Shown: positions 47,012 through 56,873, counted from the first letter of the stretch. The stretch is 61,409 nt of DNA from an uncultured Puniceicoccaceae bacterium (GCA_905479975.1 CAJQOS010000001.1:1-61409), one strand, 5' to 3'. The notes: generated by a model from the letters alone, not told the origin. Translations and numbers: made by a program.

Positions 47012-47942
47012 GCCGGAATCGATCATTGTATTGTATGGTGGCGTTGGTTCGGAGCGCGACGTCTCGCTGGTCAGTGGTGAGGCGATTGCAAAGGCTTTGT
47101 CGGCGAATTTCGAAGTGGAGCTTTTGCGTCTCGATGCAGAGGCTCTGCCGGAGTCCATTGATGGCAGTCGCTCAATCGTATTTCCGGCGTTGCACGGTGC
47201 CTTTGGTGAGGATGGGCGTTTACAGGCACTGCTTGAGGCGGCTGGGATCGAGTATTGCGGTAGCGATGCGGCGGCGAGCCGTCTGTGCATGGCCAAGGAT
47301 CTGACGAAGACGATTGCGCGGGACTTGGGCATCGGTGTGCCGGAGGCGATGGTGTTTGACGGTGCGAATACGCCGTTGGCTGATGCGGTGATTGATACAT
47401 TGGGCAGTTCGCTCGTGATCAAGCCGACGGATCAGGGCAGCAGTGTGGGCTTATATTTTACTGAGCATCGCTCGGCGCTCGGTGTGACGCTCTCGAAAAT
47501 TCACAGCGGAAACTGGTTGATTGAGCAACGTATCCGTGGGCGCGAGTTGACGGTGGGTGTGCTCAACGGCGCGGCGATGGGTGTAGTCGAGATTGTGAGC
47601 GCAAGCGGCGTGTATGATTATGAGGCGAAATATACGCCTGGCTCTACCGAGTATCGCTATCCCGCAGAGCTTGAGCCAGAGGTGCAGGCACGAATTAAGG
47701 CGCATGCCGAAGCATTGTTTGATGCGTGTGGCTGTCGGGATTTTGCGCGGATTGACTTCCTGCTGGATGGCTCGGAATCATATTTTTTAGAGATCAATAC
47801 TTTACCGGGGTTGACGGCGACGAGTTTACTGCCGAAAAGTGCTTCTTGTGTGGGCTTGGATTTTGAGTCGTTGGGACGTGATTTGGTGTCTCCGGCGATT
47901 GAGCGATTTACGGCCTGCGAAACGAAGGGACTTCGGCAATGA
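47004..47942 (+). CDS. ddl: D-alanine-D-alanine ligase
   Basis: Ddl makes D-Ala-D-Ala for MurF. It is a 312-residue ATP-grasp enzyme. The N-terminal IIVLYGGVGSERDVSLVSGEAI, PALHGAFGEDGRLQALLE, the ATP segment LVIKPTDQGSSVGLYF, and the C-terminal FLEINTLPGLTATSLLPKSA are all typical. It starts with GTG at 47004 inside the end of murC-murB (8-base overlap) and ends in an ATGA overlap with ftsQ, so translation is coupled on both sides. Confidence 0.96.
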   Translation: MAKPESIIVLYGGVGSERDVSLVSGEAIAKALSANFEVELLRLDAEALPESIDGSRSIVFPALHGAFGEDGRLQALLEAAGIEYCGSDAAASRLCMAKDLTKTIARDLGIGVPEAMVFDGANTPLADAVIDTLGSSLVIKPTDQGSSVGLYFTEHRSALGVTLSKIHSGNWLIEQRIRGRELTVGVLNGAAMGVVEIVSASGVYDYEAKYTPGSTEYRYPAELEPEVQARIKAHAEALFDACGCRDFARIDFLLDGSESYFLEINTLPGLTATSLLPKSASCVGLDFESLGRDLVSPAIERFTACETKGLRQ

Positions 47943-48874
47943 TTGGTAACGGTAAACAAAAAGGCGGCACATCTGCCGGTGGGGAGCAAAGCTGGCGAGA
48001 GCTGGCCGGGCCGCGCCGTTCTCGGGTGAATTCGCCTCAGGCGCGCAAGCGTCGCCGCACGCGTTGGATTAAATTTTTCGTTGGCTTGGTCTTGATTCTC
48101 GCTGTGGGCGGTGGACTCACTTGGGCTGTCTTGGCATTCAAGCAGCGCGAGCAGAAGATCCCGATGACACCGACATCGAAGCCGATTGAACGTATCATAT
48201 TTGATACGGATGGTGTGTTACCGGACATTTGGTTGAGCAAGACGATCAAATTGCGGGCTGGTATGTCGATGATGGAGGCCGACATTCATGAGCTGAAGGC
48301 AACTTTGGAGGCGGATGTTCAAGTGAAATCTGCGTCGGTCGAGCGCGTCTTTCCGAGTGATTTACGTATTCGAGTGGAAGAGCGTCTGCCTGCGTTGCGT
48401 TTAGCGGTCGCGGGGCCAGATGGTAAGCCGCGGCTACGTCTCGTTGCGCGTGATGGAGCGGTGTATGATGGTCTGGGCTATCCGAAGGCGACGCTCAAGA
48501 ATTTGCCATATGTGCAACCGTATCAACATGCCGATGGTAGTTTTTCACCGATGCGTGGGATCGAGTCGGTTGCAGACTTGCTGGAGTTGGCTCGTAGCAC
48601 TGAGCCGAAATTTTTCCGAACATGGCAGGTGGTGTCACTGGAGCACTACTCGGGAGATGTGGATCTGCCCGGTCAGGTGATCGAGGTGCGCTCGACGCTG
48701 GTGCCACGAATTATTTTTAGCGCATCCGCTGATTACGGCCGTCAATTGGATCGTTTGGCCTATATTCTCGAGTATGTGAGACATGAGGGCAATCAATCGC
48801 TCGAACGGATCGATCTTTCTTTACGTGGTTCTGCGGCGGTGCAGTTTAGCAGTGGTCGCGTCGGCTCATTTTAA
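47939..48874 (+). CDS. ftsQ: Cell division protein FtsQ
   Basis: It is a bitopic divisome protein of 311 residues. A basic cytoplasmic tail (QARKRRRTRWIK) precedes one membrane segment (about residues 41-64). A POTRA-like domain follows (IDELKATLEADVQVKSASVERVFPSDLRIRVEER, from the alpha/beta unit around residues 115-145), then the FtsQ/DivIB beta domain (LVARDGAVYDGLGYP). The call depends on this architecture and the location between ddl and ftsA, because the sequence is weakly conserved. Confidence 0.85.
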   Translation: MIGNGKQKGGTSAGGEQSWRELAGPRRSRVNSPQARKRRRTRWIKFFVGLVLILAVGGGLTWAVLAFKQREQKIPMTPTSKPIERIIFDTDGVLPDIWLSKTIKLRAGMSMMEADIHELKATLEADVQVKSASVERVFPSDLRIRVEERLPALRLAVAGPDGKPRLRLVARDGAVYDGLGYPKATLKNLPYVQPYQHADGSFSPMRGIESVADLLELARSTEPKFFRTWQVVSLEHYSGDVDLPGQVIEVRSTLVPRIIFSASADYGRQLDRLAYILEYVRHEGNQSLERIDLSLRGSAAVQFSSGRVGSF

Positions 48875-48899
48875 GCCCAGCTAGTCGATCTTACAAAAT

Positions 48900-50111
48900 A
48901 TGAGTCAAACCAGAGTAGTCGGTGCAGTCGAAATCGGAACGTCCAAGGTGACGGTTCTTCTCGGCGAAATCGTTGGCGACTCGGGGCTCAATATTATCGG
49001 GCATAGTTCGTGTTTCTCAAAGGGCGTGAAGAAGGGCGTGATTGTGGATTTGAAAGCCGCGAGCGATTGTGTGCATGCCGCCATTATGACGGCGGAGCAA
49101 AATGCCAAGACGCGCGTCGATGAAGTGTATCTTGCACAGACCGGCAGCCATTTACGCGGTAATTTTAATGTGGGCACTACGAATGTGGGGTCCTCCGATT
49201 CGATTATTCGTCCTGCCGATATCGAGCAGGCGAAGGAAGATGCGAAGCGACGTAAGCTGACTGAGATCAGAACTTACATTCATCATATCCAAAATCCCTT
49301 TTCGATTGATGGCCAACAAGTGGAGAATCCGCTGTCGAAAAAAGGCTCGCGCCTGCAAGTCGGCTACTGGTCGGTGCATGGTGATAGCCAGATCGTGAGC
49401 GATAGTCTGCGTGTGATTCGTGGTATTGATCTCGATGTGAGTGACATGATTATTTCGAGCATCGCTTCCGGTGCGGTGCTGCTGGAAGAATCGGAGAAGG
49501 ACAATGGCGCGCTGGTCGTCGATATTGGCGGCGGCACGACGGATTTTGTGCTCTATCGCAAAGGTTATATCGTGTTAACTGGCGTAGTGCCCGTCGGCGG
49601 GGATCACATTACCAATGACTTGAGCATCGGCTTACGTGTTGGCCGTAAAAGTGCCGAAGAGTCGAAGTTGAGAAACGGTCGCGCCTATTATAAGAGTGAC
49701 GATCGCGACGAGAAGGTGTGGCTCTATGGCGATATGACGATCGGCGATCGTGAATATCCACTCGCTGCGATTACTAAAATTATTGAAGCGCGGGTGTCGG
49801 AGATTTTTGACATTATAAAGGATCAGCTGGTCGATGCGGATTTACTCGTGCCTGATGATATTGCATCCGGAGTCGTATTGACGGGTGGCACCTCGCGCCT
49901 CGAAGGGATCGATGAGGTGGCGCGTCGCAGTCTCGGTTTGGAGGCGCGATCATCTGAAGGGCCGCAAGATGTCTCGCCCGATCTTCGTGTGGCGGAATAT
50001 AGCACGGCGCTCGGACTGTTGCATTATGCATTGACCGGACAGGAAGATGCGCAGCAAAACTCAAAGCCGACGGGGCTCTTTCGCCGACTTGGTAGCATTT
50101 TAAATTTTTGA
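48900..50111 (+). CDS. ftsA: Cell division protein FtsA
   Basis: FtsA is an actin-like ATPase that anchors FtsZ to the membrane. It has 403 residues. The phosphate loops are [17 protein letters not shown] and [20 protein letters not shown]; the adenosine loop is [19 protein letters not shown]. The C-terminus ends in [14 protein letters not shown], the expected amphipathic membrane-targeting helix. It is 25 bp after ftsQ and 15 bp before ftsZ. Confidence 0.95.
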   Translation: MSQTRVVGAVEIGTSKVTVLLGEIVGDSGLNIIGHSSCFSKGVKKGVIVDLKAASDCVHAAIMTAEQNAKTRVDEVYLAQTGSHLRGNFNVGTTNVGSSDSIIRPADIEQAKEDAKRRKLTEIRTYIHHIQNPFSIDGQQVENPLSKKGSRLQVGYWSVHGDSQIVSDSLRVIRGIDLDVSDMIISSIASGAVLLEESEKDNGALVVDIGGGTTDFVLYRKGYIVLTGVVPVGGDHITNDLSIGLRVGRKSAEESKLRNGRAYYKSDDRDEKVWLYGDMTIGDREYPLAAITKIIEARVSEIFDIIKDQLVDADLLVPDDIASGVVLTGGTSRLEGIDEVARRSLGLEARSSEGPQDVSPDLRVAEYSTALGLLHYALTGQEDAQQNSKPTGLFRRLGSILNF

Positions 50112-50126
50112 TTATTAGATACTTCA

Positions 50127-51413
50127 TTGAGCAACCAACCTGACAGTTTATTTGGCGCAGATGCGCCACGCCCAGATCTTAAAATTAAGATCATCGGTGT
50201 GGGGGGCGCAGGCACCAATGCAGTCGATGCGTTGAATCTAGATGGCTTCGACAGTGTGCACCTTGCTGCAATCAATACCGATGCGCAGGCACTGGCCAAT
50301 TCCTCGATTGCCGAAAAATTAATCATCGGGCGCACGGTAACACGTGGGCTCGGTGCAGGTGGCGAGGTCGACATCGGCAGGGCTGCCGCAGAATCGGATC
50401 GCGATGCAATTGCCGCTTTGATTGGCGATATGGATCTGATCATCATGGTGGTTGGATTTGGCGGAGGCACTGGTAGTGCGGCCGCACCGATTGTCGCTGA
50501 AGTCGCAGCGAAGACCAATGCGTTGGTGCTGGCGTTTGTGACCTTGCCTTTCAGCTTTGAAGGGCAGCGCCGTAAGCGGATCGCGGATGAAGGTTTGGGT
50601 GAATTGCGCAAGTTGGTGCACGGGGTGATTCCGTTGCCCAATGATGTGCTGCTGCAAGAAGGCGAGGAAGACACGAGCGTGCTCAATGCATTTGCGATTA
50701 CGGATCGCTGGATTGGGCGTGGCGTGAATTCGCTCTGCGCGATGTTATTGAAGACCGGCATCGTGAATTTGGACCTCGGTTCGCTGCGTTCCGTATTTCA
50801 GGGACAGGGCGGGAAAACGATTTTTGGCACAGGAGTTGCGAGTGGTGGCGACTATGTGAAAGACGCCCTGGATGATCTCTTTATCTGTCCATTGCTGCAC
50901 CTCGGAGATCGCCCCGCACAGTTGGATCGAATTTTGGTCAACGTCATTGGCGGCGCAGATTTACCGATTTCGCGGGTCAACGATATCGTATCGCAGGTGT
51001 CTAAGCGTTTTGGCTCACGCGAGGATATTGTATTTGGCGCGGTGCTCGATCAGTCTCGTAGCGAGAGCCTTGAGATTTGTGTGCTGGGCAAGGCCGAAAT
51101 GGAGCGCCGCCGAGTTCCAGTGAAACAGGTTCAACCCGTTGAGGAAGTCGCATCTCCTTCAGAGGCGATGGAAGGATTGGGGCTCGAGTCTGAAATTGCT
51201 CAGGATGAACTGCCGTTGCTGCGACCGGTGCATGTCTCCAAACTCGCCACTAAAAAGAGTACGGCGAATGAGGATCAGGACGAATTTACCTTTAACGAAG
51301 TCGACGCACAGCGTGGGTATTTCGAGAAAACCGACCGCAACGATTATAAGGATGAAGACCTCGATGTACCGACTTATCTGCGCCGCGGGATTAAGATCAA
51401 GTTGAAGGTGTAG
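50127..51413 (+). CDS. ftsZ: Cell division GTPase FtsZ with a divergent T7 loop
   Basis: FtsZ forms the Z ring. It has 428 residues from a TTG start at 50127. GTP-binding motifs are [23 protein letters not shown], the signature [15 protein letters not shown] and [13 protein letters not shown]. In E. coli the T7 loop is N-x-D-x-x-D, whose acidic residues reach into the next subunit to drive GTP hydrolysis. Here it reads [14 protein letters not shown]: Asn214 and Asp216 are kept, but the second Asp is Ser219. The C-terminal tail ends [14 protein letters not shown], matching the conserved peptide that binds FtsA. No Shine-Dalgarno sequence precedes the start. An intrinsic terminator lies just downstream. 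Confidence 0.95.
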   Translation: MSNQPDSLFGADAPRPDLKIKIIGVGGAGTNAVDALNLDGFDSVHLAAINTDAQALANSSIAEKLIIGRTVTRGLGAGGEVDIGRAAAESDRDAIAALIGDMDLIIMVVGFGGGTGSAAAPIVAEVAAKTNALVLAFVTLPFSFEGQRRKRIADEGLGELRKLVHGVIPLPNDVLLQEGEEDTSVLNAFAITDRWIGRGVNSLCAMLLKTGIVNLDLGSLRSVFQGQGGKTIFGTGVASGGDYVKDALDDLFICPLLHLGDRPAQLDRILVNVIGGADLPISRVNDIVSQVSKRFGSREDIVFGAVLDQSRSESLEICVLGKAEMERRRVPVKQVQPVEEVASPSEAMEGLGLESEIAQDELPLLRPVHVSKLATKKSTANEDQDEFTFNEVDAQRGYFEKTDRNDYKDEDLDVPTYLRRGIKIKLKV

Positions 51414-51423
51414 TAGACGTAGA

Positions 51424-51444
51424 AGCGACACTCTTGTCGCTTTT
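51424..51444 (+). terminator. Intrinsic terminator after ftsZ
   Basis: AGCGACA-CTCT-TGTCGCT forms a 7-bp stem with a 4-nt loop, followed by TTT. It lies 11 bp past the ftsZ stop and marks the end of the dcw operon. Confidence 0.65.
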
Positions 51445-51493
51445 CAGAGTCATCCAGACTTGCTGCCGCGCGGTTTCGTGGCAAGTTGCTCGG

Positions 51494-52345
51494 ATGCGTT
51501 GTCTTTTATATAGCATTTTGTTGCCGCTGCTTGCGGTCGGTTCGATCTCTGCAGCTTCATTTTCGGTGCAGGGGCGTGTGTTGGAGGTGTTGCCGGATGC
51601 GAAGGCTTTGCGGGTCGAGCTCTCGGAATCTGCGAGCTCCGATGTGGCTGCTGGGGAGACGGTGGACTTTCGTGTGGGACCCGGTGATCTTGAGATCGGT
51701 TATGCGGGGCGCCTCATTCGTGCTGAGGCGGTGCATTATAGTAGCGCCTGGCATTTGGAGCGCGTCTTTCCGGTCGATGGCATCGGGGCGAAGGCGATGA
51801 TCGATGTTAACAAGCAGCTACATGATGCGACTGCATCGATGAGCCGCCGTAAATATGTGCGTCAGGGCGACTACATTCCCAATTTTGCGATGATCGATCA
51901 GCATGGGGATTTTCTGCAAATCCGTGAACTGCGCGGTAAGGCCTTTGTGTTGAACTTCATTTTTACGCGTTGCCGCGCTGCGACGATGTGCCCGGCATCG
52001 ACCACACGTATGTCGGAACTACAAGAACTCGCGCGCGAGGGAGGCATGGAGGATCTGCATTTTGTGACGATTACCTTTGATCCTGAATACGATTCGCCGG
52101 GTATTCTTCGACAATACGCAGCGAGCTATGAGTTGGAGAATGAGAACTTTCATTTACTTACCGCGACGCAAGAGCTGGTGGACGATCTGCTCCGTCAATT
52201 CGGTATTCGCACGATGGAGGAGGACGGCACCATCAATCACACGATGGCGACTTTGCTCGTGGATGCCAATGGGCGTGTGGCGTTTCGCAAGGAGGGCTCG
52301 AAGTGGACGACGCAGGAATTTATTAAAGAAGCCAAGCAATTGTAG
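51494..52345 (+). CDS. SCO1/SenC-family protein with N-terminal extension
   Basis: From ATG 51494 it has a signal peptide (MRCLLYSILLPLLAVGSISAA), then a small beta domain (residues about 22-100, VQGRVLEVLPDAKALRVEL), then a thioredoxin-like SCO domain. The copper site is FTRCRAATMCPAS, a C-x5-C spacing and not the classic C-x3-C, with the third ligand His in INHTMATLLVD. SCO proteins deliver copper to cytochrome oxidase or act in redox. No oxidase gene is in the window. It is followed 36 bp later by the 308-residue exported protein on the same strand. Confidence 0.85.
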   Translation: MRCLLYSILLPLLAVGSISAASFSVQGRVLEVLPDAKALRVELSESASSDVAAGETVDFRVGPGDLEIGYAGRLIRAEAVHYSSAWHLERVFPVDGIGAKAMIDVNKQLHDATASMSRRKYVRQGDYIPNFAMIDQHGDFLQIRELRGKAFVLNFIFTRCRAATMCPASTTRMSELQELAREGGMEDLHFVTITFDPEYDSPGILRQYAASYELENENFHLLTATQELVDDLLRQFGIRTMEEDGTINHTMATLLVDANGRVAFRKEGSKWTTQEFIKEAKQL

Positions 52346-52381
52346 CCAGTTGCCTGTGTTATAGTATTTGCATCCATTCAT

Positions 52382-53308
52382 ATGACGACCGTGGCTCAGA
52401 ATCATCCCGTAAATTCCAAGCGTATTTCGCTGGTCAGTGTGGCGGTGCTTACCATGCTGTTTGTCGCGGCCTATTTTGCTTTACGCGCGTTGCCGGATGC
52501 ACAGTGCGGGTTCCTTCACTACGAGGAGATCGTCAATGCCGATGGATCGGTGGAGTTCTGCGCGACCAATCATGCTGGCTTTCTGGATCTGACACGTCTG
52601 AAATATCCTGTTGAAATGGAAGTGTCCTTGGCTGGTGAGCCGACTCCAGGGGTGGCTCAGGAAGTGACGCTGGAGCTACTGACATCGGGTGGCACGCCGA
52701 TTGCACCGCATGAGTTGGCCATGACGCATACGAAGAAGATGCATGTCATGGTGGTGGATCCTTCGTTACAGGATTACCATCACGTGCACCCGCAGGCCGA
52801 TGGGTTGAATGGGCAATATACCTTTGAGTTTACACCCACGCGTGCGGGCGCGTATCAAGTCTTCACGGAGATCGTGCCGCTACGCACGCGGCGTCAGATT
52901 ATTGGGACAGGTGTGATCGAAGTGGCGGGCTCTGCCTCGGCCATGGAGTTTGAACGCAATACGCAGAGTGTGGTGGATGGCATACGTTTCGATATCGGTG
53001 AGGTGCCTGAGAAGCTCGGCACGGGCTCGGACTATCGATTCGACCTGACTGTGGCTGCGGTGGATGGTGGTGCTGTGGATTTGGAAGATATTATGGGTGC
53101 GAAGGGGCACATGGTGGCCTTCGATGCCGCAGGCAAGGGCTTTGCGCATATGCATCCGATTGACAGTGTGCTGTCGAGTGAGAGTGAGCGGTCGGGTGGG
53201 CTGGCCTTCTTGTTTAATGTGCCGAATCCCGGCTGGTATCGCGTCTTTGCGCAAATTCAGGTGGAAGGGCGCGAGGTATTTGGTCATTTCGACTTGGAGG
53301 TCGAGTAG
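52382..53308 (+). CDS. Exported protein with His-rich segment, SCO1 neighbour
   Basis: The 308-residue protein has one N-terminal membrane segment (about residues 15-36, LVSVAVLTMLFVAAYFALRAL) and an extracytoplasmic beta-rich remainder. Histidine-rich stretches stand out: HTKKMHVMVVDPSLQDYHHVHPQ in the first half and GHMVAFDAAGKGFAHMHPID in the second, so two similar domains may be present. The same kind of H-M-H-x-H-P motif occurs in proteins linked to copper and cytochrome oxidase assembly. Metal binding is inferred from this and from the SCO1 neighbour. Confidence 0.6.
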   Translation: MTTVAQNHPVNSKRISLVSVAVLTMLFVAAYFALRALPDAQCGFLHYEEIVNADGSVEFCATNHAGFLDLTRLKYPVEMEVSLAGEPTPGVAQEVTLELLTSGGTPIAPHELAMTHTKKMHVMVVDPSLQDYHHVHPQADGLNGQYTFEFTPTRAGAYQVFTEIVPLRTRRQIIGTGVIEVAGSASAMEFERNTQSVVDGIRFDIGEVPEKLGTGSDYRFDLTVAAVDGGAVDLEDIMGAKGHMVAFDAAGKGFAHMHPIDSVLSSESERSGGLAFLFNVPNPGWYRVFAQIQVEGREVFGHFDLEVE

Positions 53309-53362
53309 GCTTGGTCAGGAGGCGGGGCGCTTTAGTCCCGTTCATGGGAAGCTCGACTGGTA

Positions 53363-53388
53363 GAGGATGGACAGGAGTGTCCATCCTC
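53363..53388 (+). terminator. Strong hairpin, possible terminator
   Basis: GAGGATGGACA-GGAG-TGTCCATCCTC forms an 11-bp stem with a 4-nt loop downstream of the exported-protein gene. A T-rich run (ttttatttttgg) comes 12 bp later, so termination efficiency is uncertain; it may instead be a small palindromic repeat. Confidence 0.5.
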
Positions 53389-53523
53389 CTGAAGAGGATT
53401 TTATTTTTGGTCTGAACGCATGGCAGCAGTTGGAGACGCAGGCATGGATCGAAACTACATTCTACTGCCGAATCTAGAATAAATCGGCTTGAAGCGCGTG
53501 CGGTGTCGCGCATTTTGAGGGCA

Positions 53524-54765
53524 ATGTCTTCTCCTCTATTTATCAGTTTCCGCTCATTGCGGCTGGCGACGCTCTTATTGCTGAGTGTTGTTGCTGTATT
53601 CGGACAAGGCTTTACTGGCAAGATTCCAGATGCAAACGAGTCGCCATTAGAACGTGCGAAGCGCGCTCGACAGGAACTGATGCTGCGCATGCAGGAGGAG
53701 GTGGATGAGGTGAAGGCTAATGAACCGCTGGAAGCGAAGATCGCTCGACTGAAGCGTGAGCTGGCAGCCGCGGAAGCGGAACTGGCGGTGCGCGATACGG
53801 CGCCACCGACGCCTGTCGATGGCGAGATTGATTCGGGGGCGCTGGTGGTTATTTCATCCGATCACTCCGAGGGTTCGGGGTTTATCGCAGAGATGCGTGG
53901 CCGCACTTTTTTAATTTCCAACATTCATGTGCTAGGCGCTGCGCGTGGTGCATCGATTCAAACGTTGGACGGCGAGGTGATTACATTGCCTTCGCATGGC
54001 TACATCAGTCGGAAGCGTGATATTGCGATTGTTCCGATTGAGTGGGAGGGGGCGACGCTGCCGCTTTCGCAGTCCTTGAGCTTTGATGAGGTTGGCATTG
54101 GCCAAGCCGTTACGGTGATTGGGAATTCAGACGGCGAGCGTGTGGGGTCGCGCCTGAAGGGGAAGGTGACTGGCATCGGTCCCAATGAACTTCAAGTGTC
54201 CGCCAAGTTTGTTCCCGGTAATAGTGGTAGCCCGATTGTGCACGATGAGCTGGGTAAGGTCGTCGCGATTGCGTCACACCTGAAGGATTTTAGCGTGAAG
54301 TCGAAGTGGACGGAGGATTCCGAGCAGGCCGACATTCGTCGATTTGGCTACCGGCTGGATGGTGAGATCGAGTGGGGCCAGATCGCGTTGGATGATTTAT
54401 ATTCGCAGTCTGAATTGTATCATCGCTATGAAGATCGCACCAAGGTGATGGGGCATGTCAGCTATATGCTGCAGTATCAGGATAAGCTGATGACTGGTTA
54501 CGGAAGCCATGATTCGCTGGGCTATTTATTTGAACATTTTGACCGTGATTTTCAGTGGCACCGTGGCACGAATTCTTCGCATAATCAGCGCTTGTTGAAG
54601 CGTTTTGTGACGAGCCTGTTGATGGAGATTCAAAGTGATCGTCAAAGCACTTCGGAAGCATTGAAGGTCGATTTCTATAAGCGCCGTTACTACTCGATTG
54701 ATGATGCGCGCGATGACGCCACACGGGCATTGACGCGTTTTCGTGATTCACGATTGGGCTATTAG
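53524..54765 (+). CDS. Secreted trypsin-like serine protease
   Basis: From ATG 53524 it has a signal peptide (SLRLATLLLLSVVAVFGQG), a coiled-coil segment (about residues 45-90, LEAKIARLKRELAAAEAELAV), then a chymotrypsin-fold domain. The catalytic triad is visible: His in LISNIHVLG, Asp in RKRDIAIVPI and Ser in FVPGNSGSPIV. There is no PDZ domain, unlike DegP. The C-terminal 150 residues are unfamiliar. It is probably periplasmic; the substrate is unknown. It has its own transcription unit. Confidence 0.85.
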   Translation: MSSPLFISFRSLRLATLLLLSVVAVFGQGFTGKIPDANESPLERAKRARQELMLRMQEEVDEVKANEPLEAKIARLKRELAAAEAELAVRDTAPPTPVDGEIDSGALVVISSDHSEGSGFIAEMRGRTFLISNIHVLGAARGASIQTLDGEVITLPSHGYISRKRDIAIVPIEWEGATLPLSQSLSFDEVGIGQAVTVIGNSDGERVGSRLKGKVTGIGPNELQVSAKFVPGNSGSPIVHDELGKVVAIASHLKDFSVKSKWTEDSEQADIRRFGYRLDGEIEWGQIALDDLYSQSELYHRYEDRTKVMGHVSYMLQYQDKLMTGYGSHDSLGYLFEHFDRDFQWHRGTNSSHNQRLLKRFVTSLLMEIQSDRQSTSEALKVDFYKRRYYSIDDARDDATRALTRFRDSRLGY

Positions 54766-54776
54766 CAACCCTTCGG

Positions 54777-55682
54777 TTATCCGCTCTTCAGTTTGAGGAG
54801 TGTGATACCAATCAGCAGTGCTCCGATGCAGATCGCTTTGATGCGGACGTTTTTCTCGCCGTGCAGATAGATGCCGCCAAGGAATGTGATGACGACCGAG
54901 GTGCGGCGCACGGGGGAGATCACTGAAATGAGCGCATCATCCTGTGTGATGGCTGTGAAATAGAGAAAGTCTGCGATCAATAGGCAGCAACCGATCAATG
55001 GGATCGACCAGCGCCAATGAAACGTACCGCGTGGCCATGCGCCCTTGAGCCAGAGCAAATAAAACGGAGCCATCGCTGGCACGAGGTAGATCGAGAACCA
55101 TGCCTGCACATCGGCGGGGCGTAGGCCGACCGTCTGGAGTAAATATTTGTCGTAGATCGCACTGCACGCGCCGATGACAGTCGCGACGATCATGTAGCCG
55201 ACCCACTTATCGCGATGAAAGTGGATGCCTTCCTTTTTGCCTACAAATGAGAAGGCGTAAAAAGATGCCAACACGATTGCGATGCCGAGCCACTGCCAGT
55301 TATTTGGACTTTCGCCCATCAGGCAGGTTGCCAGTAGGATCGTCCAAAGCGGACTGGTGGCTCGAATCGGGCCGGCGATGGAGAGCGGCAGATGCTTGAG
55401 CGCGAAGTAGCCGAATATCCATGAGCCTGCAACGAGTGTGGATTTGAAAAACAAGAGCCCATGCGCGCGCAAGCCGATCGGTGTGATTAAGAAATCAGCG
55501 GCGGGATAGGATTCGGGCGACCAGTGCGACCAAATGACAAAGGGTAGCCAAACACAGGCACTCGTCACGATGCCGAAGAAGAGCACGGGAAAGACTGCGT
55601 TTTCGCGAAGCGCATGTTTTTTAGCTAGGTCGTAGAAACCAAGAAATAGCGCAGATAGAATGCTGAGGATGATCCAAGACAT
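54777..55682 (-). CDS. EamA/DMT-family transporter
   Basis: The protein has 301 residues and about ten membrane segments arranged as two EamA repeats. The end of each repeat is recognisable: GPIRATSPLWTILLATCLMGE in the first half and SPVRRTSVVITFLGGIYLHGEKNVRIKAI in the second. Substrates in this family are diverse and cannot be inferred. It converges with the serine protease gene (stops 11 bp apart) and is divergent from the next plus-strand gene. Confidence 0.9.
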   Translation of the reverse strand: MSWIILSILSALFLGFYDLAKKHALRENAVFPVLFFGIVTSACVWLPFVIWSHWSPESYPAADFLITPIGLRAHGLLFFKSTLVAGSWIFGYFALKHLPLSIAGPIRATSPLWTILLATCLMGESPNNWQWLGIAIVLASFYAFSFVGKKEGIHFHRDKWVGYMIVATVIGACSAIYDKYLLQTVGLRPADVQAWFSIYLVPAMAPFYLLWLKGAWPRGTFHWRWSIPLIGCCLLIADFLYFTAITQDDALISVISPVRRTSVVITFLGGIYLHGEKNVRIKAICIGALLIGITLLKLKSG

Positions 55683-55768
55683 GTGTTATAAAGTGTGGCA
55701 CGCTAGCAGGTCATCGCTGCATGGAAATAACCGATTGCTCCGCTGCGCATTCTATTAAAGCTAGCGAA

Positions 55769-56266
55769 ATGACACCCAATCAGAAAATAGTGCTCGTTTT
55801 GGCAGCTTTGGTTTCCGTGTTCGTGGGATCCATCTTTTGGAATATGGATTGGGATGCGCGTGCGATTGATAAGCGCATGCACGAGCTAGCGGAATTGGTG
55901 GAGAAGTCTGGGGCTGAATCGACATTTGAGGGCTTGGGCCGCAGTCGTCGTGTTGCGAATCTGTTTACGGACTCGTGCGAGATCGAGTATTTGCCGCAGC
56001 GTTCGAGCCTGACGGGCGCTGATGCGATCAGTGGTGCATTTTTGAGTGTGCGTAATGCGATTGAGACGGCGTCTGTGCGCTTGAGTCGGCATACGATTAC
56101 GGTGGATGCCGATGCGGAGCGGGCGGAATCTACGGTGCAGGCCAGCGCTAAAGTCGCGACCAGTGGTGGGGATGAGTGGCGCGATACCTTGCAATACCGT
56201 ATTTTCTGGCAGAAGCAGGAGGGCGAATGGTTGATTCGCCAAATTTGGATCAAGGATGATCGATAG
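55769..56266 (+). CDS. Membrane-anchored protein, possibly NTF2-like
   Basis: From ATG 55769 it has 165 residues. A membrane segment (about residues 6-25, IVLVLAALVSVFVGSIFW) is followed by an alpha-helical stretch and a beta-rich domain ending in LQYRIFWQKQEGEWLIRQIWI, the pattern of the last strands of SnoaL/NTF2-like domains. No catalytic residues are recognised. The function is unknown. A longer open frame to 55721 exists, but the ATG at 55769 begins just before the membrane segment. Confidence 0.6.
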   Translation: MTPNQKIVLVLAALVSVFVGSIFWNMDWDARAIDKRMHELAELVEKSGAESTFEGLGRSRRVANLFTDSCEIEYLPQRSSLTGADAISGAFLSVRNAIETASVRLSRHTITVDADAERAESTVQASAKVATSGGDEWRDTLQYRIFWQKQEGEWLIRQIWIKDDR

Positions 56267-56341
56267 GGCGGTGTAAGTTTTTGTTGCGCTTTGGGCAGCA
56301 ATTTCAAATATCTGGAGCTAACACTTCTTCTACTACCCATT

Positions 56342-56677
56342 ATGAGCAAAAGTTTTTTAAGTTCCGAAGGCGGCATTGGCCGTTTTAAATTCATCCTGAG
56401 CCTGATCGTGCTGGTGGCGATGACTGCTGGTATTGCCTATGGCGCGGATTATTTCTTCACGCATCCAGACTATTTCATGCACGGCCATTTCGGCACCTTG
56501 GGGGTCTTCTTCGCGATTGTAGGGGCATTGATCTGTTCGATGATCGGGCTGATGCAGTTGCTGAAGCGCCTGCGCGATATGGGCAAGGGCGCATATTTAA
56601 CACTCTGGATGTTGGTTCCAGGGGTGAACGTCCTCTTCTTGCTCTACGCTTGTGTGACACCTTCGAAGGCTGCGTAA
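56342..56677 (+). CDS. DUF805-like small membrane protein
   Basis: It has 111 residues and three hydrophobic segments. The start GGIGRFKFILSLIVLV and the segment LLKRLRDMGKGAYLTLWMLVPGVNVLFLLY fit the DUF805 pattern (G-R-x-x-F near the N-terminus, R-L-x-D-x-G-K, then L-x-P-x-x-N/G). The function is unknown. A strong terminator follows. Confidence 0.7.
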   Translation: MSKSFLSSEGGIGRFKFILSLIVLVAMTAGIAYGADYFFTHPDYFMHGHFGTLGVFFAIVGALICSMIGLMQLLKRLRDMGKGAYLTLWMLVPGVNVLFLLYACVTPSKAA

Positions 56678-56705
56678 TTCGGATTTAATCCATCTTTTTG
56701 TAAAG

Positions 56706-56736
56706 GCCTCACTGCATCGGCAGTGAGGCTTTTTTT
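56706..56736 (+). terminator. Intrinsic terminator
   Basis: GCCTCACTGC-ATCG-GCAGTGAGGC is a perfect 10-bp stem followed by seven T residues. It ends the DUF805-like gene and lies between convergent genes; the minus-strand folA ends at 56874, and there the reverse orientation is not T-rich. Confidence 0.92.
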
Positions 56737-56873
56737 GCGTCCGCTAGCCTGGATTGTCGGCATGATGGTTTCCGTTATTAGTGGAAATGATTCTTTAACG
56801 CACCCCACGTTTTTTAAGCCTGCCCCGAAGCAACACTGGCGCTGAAACGGATCACTTGGCAAGTAGGTGCTTG

